Part shown: positions 6,844 to 12,842 of the stretch, one piece after another | Position numbering within the stretch: the stretch's first letter is position 1 | Layout of the letters: each line of letters opens with the position of its first letter | Assembly: GCA_003516865.1 (NCBI GenBank) | Contig: DPBR01000091.1 | Span: 1-13,517, forward strand | Length of the DNA stretch: 13,517 bases | Source: Oscillospiraceae bacterium | GTDB lineage: Bacteria > Bacillota > Clostridia > Oscillospirales > Ruminococcaceae | Reading direction: 5' to 3' | Program-made: the position numbers and the translations under genes | Notes under the pieces: generated by a model | What the model was told of the DNA's origin: nothing | What the model saw: the letters and a program-made list of their open reading frames with translations, nothing else | Database searches by the model: none

Positions 6844-7074
6844 TTACGAGGTTCCCTTATGATTGTTCAGAAGCTGTTCAAGAGCCGCTCCCGAAATATG
6901 AGCCGACTGCTCGTTCGTCTGCTTCGCGGTTTTAAGCTCGCTTCGGAATATCTTTACCTCGCGCGGCGCGTTAATTCCTATCTTTACCTTATCCTTCGAG
7001 ATTTCAAGCACCGTTACCTCAATGTTGTCGGCAATTACTATGCTCTCGTCGGTTTTTCGCGTTACTACAAGCAT
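6844..7074 (-). CDS. csrA: carbon storage regulator CsrA (RsmA), translational regulator
   Basis: CsrA is a small dimeric RNA-binding protein that blocks translation by binding GGA motifs near ribosome-binding sites; in B. subtilis its main target is flagellin mRNA. All 76 residues fit the family: MLVVTRKTDESIVI, VKIGINAPREVKIFRSEL. Arginine 44, a key RNA contact, is present; the usual leucine 4 is valine. The C-terminal extension (residues 50-76) is the longer form seen in Gram-positive species, where FliW binds allosterically. AGGAGG lies inside the fliW 3' end and the fliW stop is one base upstream of this ATG, so the two are probably translationally coupled and made in fixed ratio. Confidence 0.97.
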   Translation of the reverse strand: MLVVTRKTDESIVIADNIEVTVLEISKDKVKIGINAPREVKIFRSELKTAKQTNEQSAHISGAALEQLLNNHKGTS

Positions 7075-7075
7075 C

Positions 7076-7504
7076 TCACGCCTCCTCGGAATACACCGGA
7101 CACTTGAAATCGTAATCCTCCAGCATAACCTGCGCCGCTATGTTATCCCGCGTGTTTATCACTATCGGACAACGCAGATTTATCGTCGTCTTTTTATAAT
7201 CGTCCGGCACAATCGCAACCGTCAGGCACCTGTAAGGCGTGTCTTCGTCGATTTTCAGAAGCGCCTGTTCTTCGTCCGTGATTTCAAAGCGATAATCCGG
7301 ATATATCAGCATCGGGTCGTATACCACAAAGCAAGGCTCCGTCTTTTCAACCGACTGAAGCCACATCGGAAATACTCCCTCTCCGAGCGGACTTATAAGC
7401 GTGTATTTTTTCGTGTCCTCAAACCCGATTATTCCGTTCGGAACGCTCAAAATCGTGCTTTCATCTATTTCGGTTTCTCCGAAATCCCTTGTGTTAATTT
7501 TCAT
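7076..7504 (-). CDS. fliW: flagellar assembly factor FliW, CsrA antagonist
   Basis: FliW binds either flagellin or CsrA. Free flagellin sequesters FliW and leaves CsrA active, while flagellin export releases FliW to switch CsrA off. The 142-residue protein has family segments VPNGIIGFEDTKKYTL, FPMWLQSVEKTEPCFVVYDP, PDYRFEI and NLRCPIVINTRDNIAAQVML, and is of normal length. The ATG at 7504 is five bases after the yviE stop, with AGAAGGG inside the end of yviE. csrA follows after one base. The pair is retained here although flagellin itself is encoded elsewhere, so the regulatory loop presumably acts in trans. Confidence 0.96.
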   Translation of the reverse strand: MKINTRDFGETEIDESTILSVPNGIIGFEDTKKYTLISPLGEGVFPMWLQSVEKTEPCFVVYDPMLIYPDYRFEITDEEQALLKIDEDTPYRCLTVAIVPDDYKKTTINLRCPIVINTRDNIAAQVMLEDYDFKCPVYSEEA

Positions 7505-7509
7505 TTCTA

Positions 7510-8142
7510 TCAGCCCTTCTGGTCAAATACCGGCGGAATGTACGGCGGCTCGTAGTTTGGATTTGCGCTCGGCGGAACGTAAATCGGTCCTCCCAAGTAC
7601 TCAATCTCAACGCGCGGTCTGTCGCGCACGATAAGCTCTACGTTTCCCGGAATAAACTCCATCGGCAGCTCGGTCTTTAAGTTCCAGTCGAAATCCTGCG
7701 TTCCCATCTGATACTCAATGTTCAGCTTTCCCGCGTCAAACGTGATATCCGCGCCCTCTTTCGGCAGAAACTCCATTATCGTTTCAACCGTCGCGCCCGC
7801 TCTCGCGTTGTTTATCGCAATCTCCGAGGGTGACATTCCTCTTGCAAGCGCGTCGCCTTCCTGTACAACCTTTGCCGTCCCCTGATACGCGATTGAAAAG
7901 CCTTCCTGCGCTTTCTGCTTCAGAATATCGCCGTCCGTCATATGTCCCGGACCAAGGCTCTTCCGCGCTTCATAGGTGTCGATTTTAAGCTTCATCGGCT
8001 CTGCCTGCATAACAAATCCGCCGTTTTTCGTCGTCACGTTAACTTTCGGCTGTCTGTCCTCGGAATATTCGAGCCTTGCGTTCGTAACCTTAATCTCAAT
8101 CTGAATAGGAATTGTCGTTATTTGCAGCAAATTTGTATTCAT
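7510..8142 (-). CDS. yviE: DUF6470 (YviE-like) flagellar-cluster protein
   Basis: This 210-residue protein matches YviE of B. subtilis in place (between flgL and fliW), length and layout. A beta-rich N-terminus (QIEIKVTNARLEY) precedes the region MKLKIDTYEARKSLG followed by a helical AQEG...VQEGDALA segment, and a beta-rich C-terminal half holds ADITFDAGKLNIEYQMG. The molecular function is not established; a role in filament or hook-junction assembly or in export is inferred from position. No signal peptide or membrane segment is seen. The last 28 residues are proline/tyrosine-rich (PIYVPPSANPNYEPPYIPP) and look disordered. I use the ATG at 8142, which has GAGGGGGTG six bases upstream; a GTG at 8151 overlaps that site. 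Confidence 0.88.
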   Translation of the reverse strand: MNTNLLQITTIPIQIEIKVTNARLEYSEDRQPKVNVTTKNGGFVMQAEPMKLKIDTYEARKSLGPGHMTDGDILKQKAQEGFSIAYQGTAKVVQEGDALARGMSPSEIAINNARAGATVETIMEFLPKEGADITFDAGKLNIEYQMGTQDFDWNLKTELPMEFIPGNVELIVRDRPRVEIEYLGGPIYVPPSANPNYEPPYIPPVFDQKG

Positions 8143-8170
8143 CAGAAACACCCCCTCAAATTATCGTTAA

Positions 8171-10330
8171 TCACTTCATATAGTTGAATATGCTGTTCGG
8201 AACTACCTCCGACGCCATTTGCAGACAAGCGTTGTAAAGCGCAGAATATGTCTTTAAAAGCGTCGTTTCTTCTTCCAGATTTGCCGATTCAAGCTCGTTC
8301 TGACGCTCGAGAGCGTTGTATTCTCTCGTCGTAAGGCGGTCGAGATTGAAGCTTATGAAATCCTCGTTGCAGCCGAGGTTCGCTATCTCGATAAGCAGCT
8401 TTTCGTTCGCCGAAACTATCCTGTCGATACAGCCGTTCGCGTAATCAATATCGCCGTTTCTCAGCGCCTTTGCAGCGTCAAGAGTAAGCTGAATGTAGTT
8501 GTTCGAGTAAATCCTGTCCATCTCAATCGGCGTTTCATCACCCGCGGAATCGTCCGCGGAAGCCGTCGTCGAGTAAATCGAGAGCGCCTTCGCAGACGAC
8601 TTCAATCCGTCCGCCACCGTGTACTGAACGTCAACTCCCGTATCAATAAACTCGCGCTTTAAAGCCGCGTTGAAATTTTTGAGCGTCGCCTCGGCGTTAT
8701 CCATAACGCCCTTGAATTTAACGGTTTTCTCGGTTCCTCCAACGGTTACTTTTACCTCGTAATTCTTATTCTCGATATTGTCAAGGTCGAGCTTTCCCGC
8801 AGGGGTCATTGCCGTTCCCGTTACATTTGCGAATGTGGGCGCGGCAGGCGCTGCAATCGTCACCTTTCCGTCTGCGTCAATGTTCGCGGTAACGCCGATA
8901 GCGCCCGCGGCAGCCGTAATCTGCGCCTTGATTGCGTTCAAATCATCGGCTTCAACGCCCGTCGCCTTGAATTTACATTCCTTCGACTTCACTCCAACGC
9001 CTACGACGAATGTGTATTCCTTACCCTTTTCAAGACCTATCGCGTTAATCCTATTTCCGTCAAGCAAAAACGCGCTGTCAATCTTCGTTTTCGTGTCCGT
9101 CACAATCTGAACCTTTTCGCCCTCGCAGGTGATAACGCCCTTATTCGCCTCGGTAAGCGAAACATTCGGATTATATTCCGTACCTTTGAACGCTTCTGTA
9201 AGCGCGTTCTGGAAATTGTGCAGCGACGCTTCGTCCGCCTTGTCGGGGTCGGTATCGCCGCCCGCAGCGAATACTACGGTTCTCGTTTCCTTGCCGATTG
9301 TCACGTTAACGCTGTATTCCTTTCCCGGAACAAGCTTCTCAACGTCAAGCCTGTATTTGTTCGTATAGCCCGAATCGTTGTCGATTGCAAGCTCCTGCGT
9401 TCTTTCCGCGTATTTGTTATTTACCGCGCAGACAATTCCGCCGTTTGTGAGCGAAATTACGCCCTGTTTGTCGATTATCGGCACTTCATCGGCTTTCTTA
9501 TACGCTTCGTCAAGCTGTTTCTGAATTTCGGCGAGATTTTCGGCTCTCGCAGCGTCGGCGTCCGCATTTTCCGAACCCTTGAACGTAATCGTCTTTTTTA
9601 CGTTATCCGCGAAAACGTCAATGCAATACGTTCTTCCCGCTTTTATCGATGTAAGGTCGATATCCGCAACGCCTCTCTCCGTTCCGCAGTGCGAAACGTC
9701 CGGTCCGTTGAACGAAATCCTCAGCGCCGACTGCGAGTCGATTTCCTGCGTCTGCTGATTAACCTCTATTCCAAGTCCGATATCTCCCAAAACGTCCTTT
9801 GAATACGGGAAGCTCTTGGGGTCGCTCAGCGCGTTCAGCGGTACTCCGTGATAAAGCACAGTAGAAGAGTTTCCGTTTGCGTCCTGTTCAATCGTAAACG
9901 GCATTCCGTCGTTGCTCTCGCCGCCGAAAATCGCGCGCCCCGCCGTGTTCGTGTTGAACACCGAACAAAGCTCCTCGGCGTATCTTTCAAGCTGCTGCGC
10001 GTAAATATTGTACTCGTCGATGCTCTTTGTCGTATTGCACGCCGCAATTATCGTTTCGCGGACGGAAGCAAGCTTGTCGGATACCTGCAAAAGCGACGTT
10101 TCCGCCTCTGTATAAAAGCTGTCCGCAACCTTCAGATTTTCCTTGTACTGCGCCGAAAAATAAAGACTTTTCCTAACGTTCAGCGCTTTTGCCGCGGAAA
10201 GAGGAGCTTCGCTTGCTCTGTTAAATTTTCTCGTCGACGTGATGCGGTGCATCGTGTCATTCTTGAGAGAACCGATTCTGTTCAAATCGCGGTTGAACCC
10301 TCTCATTATAACCGAATTTGTAACTCGCAT
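8171..10330 (-). CDS. flgL: flagellar hook-filament junction protein FlgL (HAP3), greatly enlarged
   Basis: FlgL is the second junction protein between hook and filament. The conserved flagellin-like helices are at both ends: residues 1-140 (MRVTNSVIMRGFNRDLNRI ... GRAIFGG) and about 600-719. Most FlgL proteins are near 300 residues; this one has 719. The surplus is an insert of about 375 residues (roughly 225-592) built from four related modules. Each starts with a beta-hairpin (225-252, 329-356, 429-456, 515-541; e.g. KNYEVKVTVGGTEKTVKF) followed by a helix of the type NFNAALKREF. The core without the insert is about 340 residues. It has ten cysteines, which is odd for an exported axial protein. 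GGAGGTAAGG precedes the ATG, 22 bases after the flgK stop. Confidence 0.94.
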   Translation of the reverse strand: MRVTNSVIMRGFNRDLNRIGSLKNDTMHRITSTRKFNRASEAPLSAAKALNVRKSLYFSAQYKENLKVADSFYTEAETSLLQVSDKLASVRETIIAACNTTKSIDEYNIYAQQLERYAEELCSVFNTNTAGRAIFGGESNDGMPFTIEQDANGNSSTVLYHGVPLNALSDPKSFPYSKDVLGDIGLGIEVNQQTQEIDSQSALRISFNGPDVSHCGTERGVADIDLTSIKAGRTYCIDVFADNVKKTITFKGSENADADAARAENLAEIQKQLDEAYKKADEVPIIDKQGVISLTNGGIVCAVNNKYAERTQELAIDNDSGYTNKYRLDVEKLVPGKEYSVNVTIGKETRTVVFAAGGDTDPDKADEASLHNFQNALTEAFKGTEYNPNVSLTEANKGVITCEGEKVQIVTDTKTKIDSAFLLDGNRINAIGLEKGKEYTFVVGVGVKSKECKFKATGVEADDLNAIKAQITAAAGAIGVTANIDADGKVTIAAPAAPTFANVTGTAMTPAGKLDLDNIENKNYEVKVTVGGTEKTVKFKGVMDNAEATLKNFNAALKREFIDTGVDVQYTVADGLKSSAKALSIYSTTASADDSAGDETPIEMDRIYSNNYIQLTLDAAKALRNGDIDYANGCIDRIVSANEKLLIEIANLGCNEDFISFNLDRLTTREYNALERQNELESANLEEETTLLKTYSALYNACLQMASEVVPNSIFNYMK
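8555..9658 (-). repeat. four tandem protein modules inside FlgL
   Basis: This part of flgL encodes four diverged copies of a module of about 80-105 residues. Shared positions are Y-x-V/I-x-V-x-V-G-x-x-x-K/R-T-V-x-F-K in the hairpin, then a helix with the pattern xLxxFxxALxxAF and a closing G-x-I/V-x-x beta strand. The spacing between hairpin starts is 104, 100 and 86 residues. The copies are similar in protein pattern rather than nearly identical, so the duplication is old. Confidence 0.7.
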
Positions 10331-10352
10331 TTTACCTTACCTCCGCGGTTTA

Positions 10353-11903
10353 TTATAAGCCCACTCTGCCCGTGCCGTTTATCAGCTTGTCAAGCAGGTC
10401 GTCAAGCGTTGTCACAAGTCTTGACGACGCGCTGTACCATTTCTGGTAATTCATCATATTGATGCCTTCTTCGTCCATCTGCGGCGCGGAAACCTCGTCC
10501 CTCGCGTCAAGCAGACCGTCCACCGTAACCTCAGCCGTGTCATAACGGCTCGTTTCATACTGTATTGTCTGTCCCAGACGGTTTGATATAAACGAAATGT
10601 ACTCGTAAAATCCGCCCTTGAAGTCGTGCGCGTTTCCGAACTCAATCTCCGAATTTTCAAGCTGGGATATGAGATAGATTACATTTGTATTCTGAAGATT
10701 AACCTCTCCCGTAATCTCGTCGCGCTTTTCATCATAACCGTACTGATACTGTCCCGTAACAGGGTCGAGCCTTCTCACCTGACCTATCATTGTCGGGTCG
10801 TGAAGCCACTCGTCCGAAACGTGTATATTCGCCGCAGTCACAACCGTGTCCGCGGGAATCGTCGTGAACATTCTGCGGCTTTGGTCCTCGTCCGCGCCGT
10901 TAGCGCTGTTGAACACGCCCGCAAGCGTTCTCGCAAACTGGTCAACCGCCGACTTGAAGTACGCAATTCCGTATGAGCCGTTCTGATGCCCCGCCGCATA
11001 TACGCCGTTTCCGTTTATCATATCGTAATATCCCTTGAGCTGTCCGGACGAAAGATTAAGCTCCTCGCCGCTCTCATAGAAAAGTATCGCCTGCTGATAA
11101 ACGTCGTAATCCTTCATCAGGATACGATTTGTCTTGAACTTCTGACCGTCTACAATCTGTATTCCGCCCATCTTCACGGAAAAAGTGCCGCTGCTGTTTT
11201 CGGTAACTTCAATGTTTCCGTAAGTCGCAAGCTCGTCAATGTACATATTAAGCTCATCGTAAAGCTCGTTCGGTCCGTATTCCTCGTTATAATGTATCTT
11301 TTCTTTCTCAATCCGCTGATTAAGCGAATTAATCTGCTCGGTAAGATTGTTTAAGTGGTAAATCGTGTCTTTAAGCTCGCCCACATACATCGACTCAACC
11401 TCGCGGAGCTGCTTATCGTAATCGTTAAGCAAACGGCATAGGTTTGTCGCCGTGTTTACGCAAATCGTCGCAACCTCGCTGCTGTCGGGCGTCTGCATCG
11501 AATAGTCCTGAAGCGAATTGAAGAACTCCTGCGTGAAATACTGAAGTCCGTCCGTTTCAAAGTTGTCCAAAACGTCCTCTATATCGGAAAGAATATTCAC
11601 GTTCTTGTCCGCTTCTGCCTCAACGGCAACATTCTCGCGGTATCTTCTGTCAATGTAAATATCGCGAATCTGGCTCACGCCGTAAGCGTTCACGCCCTGT
11701 CCCTGCATCGAAAGATTGCTGTTCGGGCTTGCCCAGCGGAAGCTGGAATTTACCGAAACGTACTCCGAATACAGGTCGACGCGCTGTCTTGTATAACCCG
11801 GCGTGTTAATGTTCGAGATGTTGTTTCCGACAATATCAATATTCTTCTGCGCAAGCTGAAGCGTGCGCTTCTGAACCTCAAATCCTAAGTATGTAGGACG
11901 CAT
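10353..11903 (-). CDS. flgK: flagellar hook-associated protein FlgK (HAP1)
   Basis: FlgK is the first junction protein, placed on the finished hook. The N-terminus has the axial-protein helix with GNNISNINTPGYTRQRVDL (residues 26-44), and the C-terminus has the matching helix (about 477-516: DEEGINMMNYQKWYSASSRL, then LINGTGRVGL). The length of 516 residues is normal, so FlgK has not taken up the extra modules seen in FlgL and FliD. It has two cysteines (148, 156). The ATG at 11903 is chosen because AGGAGGGG lies just upstream and residue 1 then aligns with the family start; an in-frame GTG at 11942 is rejected. It is separated from flgN by 35 bases. Confidence 0.96.
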   Translation of the reverse strand: MRPTYLGFEVQKRTLQLAQKNIDIVGNNISNINTPGYTRQRVDLYSEYVSVNSSFRWASPNSNLSMQGQGVNAYGVSQIRDIYIDRRYRENVAVEAEADKNVNILSDIEDVLDNFETDGLQYFTQEFFNSLQDYSMQTPDSSEVATICVNTATNLCRLLNDYDKQLREVESMYVGELKDTIYHLNNLTEQINSLNQRIEKEKIHYNEEYGPNELYDELNMYIDELATYGNIEVTENSSGTFSVKMGGIQIVDGQKFKTNRILMKDYDVYQQAILFYESGEELNLSSGQLKGYYDMINGNGVYAAGHQNGSYGIAYFKSAVDQFARTLAGVFNSANGADEDQSRRMFTTIPADTVVTAANIHVSDEWLHDPTMIGQVRRLDPVTGQYQYGYDEKRDEITGEVNLQNTNVIYLISQLENSEIEFGNAHDFKGGFYEYISFISNRLGQTIQYETSRYDTAEVTVDGLLDARDEVSAPQMDEEGINMMNYQKWYSASSRLVTTLDDLLDKLINGTGRVGL

Positions 11904-11938
11904 ATTCCCCTCCTGTCCGAGCCGCCTAAAATCGCCGC

Positions 11939-12421
11939 TCACACTTGTCTTATCACCTGAGCCGACGACTGTCCCGACTGAACCTTCGCCGCGTTTTTAT
12001 CGTATACTTCGGGTTTTTCAAGTATCCCCGCACGCTTCACGAACTCCTTCTGATTGTCCAGCTTCCGCTTCACAATCTCCGTCGTCTGCTCGTTCAGCTC
12101 CTTTATGTTCCCGACAAGCTCCGAAAGCTGCTCCGAAAGCATTCCAATCTTCGGGCGGTATTCCTCCGGCGCTTCTCCCGACAGCTCGTCAAGCCGCTTT
12201 CCCTCAATTCCAAGCCCGCAAAACAGCGCAACCCGCTTTTCTTCAAGCGAACGGCTTTTCATAATGTAAGCCTGCTCGTCATTCAGGGAATCCGTCAGCC
12301 AATTTATGTCGTCCGCGAGAATTTTCGTGTGCTTTTTCATAAGAAATATCGTAAGCTCGCGGTAAAAATCAACTTCGATTTCCAGACACTTCATCACAGC
12401 GTCTGCCGTTCTTTTATCCAT
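11939..12421 (-). CDS. flgN: FlgN-family chaperone for FlgK/FlgL
   Basis: A 160-residue helical cytosolic protein placed between flgM and flgK, as FlgN (YvyG) is in Bacillus. FlgN holds FlgK and FlgL in an export-ready state. Long amphipathic helices cover residues 1-35, 38-60 and 80-135 (YRELTIFLMKKHTKIL; KIGMLSEQLSELVGNIKEL), with no membrane segment or enzyme motif. I prefer the ATG at 12421, which has GGGGTG five bases upstream. An ATG at 12442 shares one base with the flgM stop (TGATG) and would add seven residues (MFPRGEN) that include the ribosome-binding site. Sequence similarity in this family is weak, so position carries much of the call. Confidence 0.88.
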   Translation of the reverse strand: MDKRTADAVMKCLEIEVDFYRELTIFLMKKHTKILADDINWLTDSLNDEQAYIMKSRSLEEKRVALFCGLGIEGKRLDELSGEAPEEYRPKIGMLSEQLSELVGNIKELNEQTTEIVKRKLDNQKEFVKRAGILEKPEVYDKNAAKVQSGQSSAQVIRQV

Positions 12422-12441
12422 ATTCTCACCCCGCGGGAACA

Positions 12442-12708
12442 TCAGCCCATAAGAATGAAGCTCGCAAGTATCGACGCGTCAACCCCGTTTTCGGCGGTTT
12501 CCGCCGCTTCGAGAATTTCCTTGGGCGCTGCGTCCGCTTTCACCTCGGCGGCAATCGCAGCCTTCGCGCTCGCTATCGCAGCCTCAAATCCGAACTCCAC
12601 TCTGTCGGTATTCGTCTTTACAACAGCCGAAGCACTCGGTTTTTTAGGCGACTGGGATTTATTCGTCTTGTAAGCTGATACCATTCCGTTAATGCCCTTT
12701 ATCTCCAT
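12442..12708 (-). CDS. flgM: anti-sigma-28 factor FlgM
   Basis: FlgM binds SigD/FliA until it is exported through the finished hook-basal body. The 88-residue protein has the family layout: an opening MEIKGINGMVSAYK, an unstructured linker, TDRVEFG (like the conserved DKVEIS) at residues 34-40, and two C-terminal helices ending ENGVDASILASFI (like the usual G-x-Y-x-V-D-A-x-x-I-A). Residues 43-60 are unusually alanine-rich (AAIASAKAAIAAEVKADA). AGGAGG lies eight bases before the ATG. It is the first gene behind a sigma-28 promoter and therefore controls its own operon. flgN begins at or just after its stop. Confidence 0.87.
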   Translation of the reverse strand: MEIKGINGMVSAYKTNKSQSPKKPSASAVVKTNTDRVEFGFEAAIASAKAAIAAEVKADAAPKEILEAAETAENGVDASILASFILMG

Positions 12709-12731
12709 AGTGCCGACCTCCTTTTCAAATT

Positions 12732-12835
12732 ATTGCAAAATCGCGCATTTTCCCCACATATTATATATCGGCAGGCGCTTGAATTTCTTTAGCTTTTTTT
12801 GCACATTTATCGCTTTTTTCCTGCGATTTTGCAAT
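12732..12835. repeat. 13-bp inverted repeat flanking the flgM promoter
   Basis: ATTGCAAAATCGC (12732-12744) is matched exactly in reverse complement by GCGATTTTGCAAT (12823-12835), 78 bases apart. The left arm lies in the flgM leader, about 24 bases from the start codon. The right arm begins just after the stop of the sugar-kinase gene, upstream of the promoter's -35. A third, partial copy of the core, GTGCAAAA on the minus strand, lies between (near 12798-12805). This could be a pair of operator sites or a remnant of inserted DNA. The long loop makes a terminator unlikely. Confidence 0.6.
12765..12791 (-). promoter_or_regulatory. sigma-28 (SigD/FliA) promoter of the flgM operon
   Basis: On the minus strand, TAAA (12791-12788), a 15-base spacer and GCCGATAT (12772-12765) match the flagellar sigma-28 consensus (TAAA-N15-GCCGATAW) with no core mismatch. 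Transcription would start near 12757, giving a leader of about 50 bases before flgM. This places the late flagellar genes, including their own anti-sigma factor, under SigD control. Confidence 0.9.
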
Positions 12836-12842
12836 TTATTTG

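Noticed and set aside
4306..12708. A new defence or mobile system hidden in the central block
   Set aside because: Every gene in the block fits the known late flagellar order of Firmicutes; no integrase, transposase, nuclease or toxin-antitoxin pair is seen.
12732..12835. Terminator of the sugar-kinase gene formed by the 13-bp inverted repeat
   Set aside because: The loop would be 78 bases and would contain the sigma-28 promoter, and no T-run follows the second arm.
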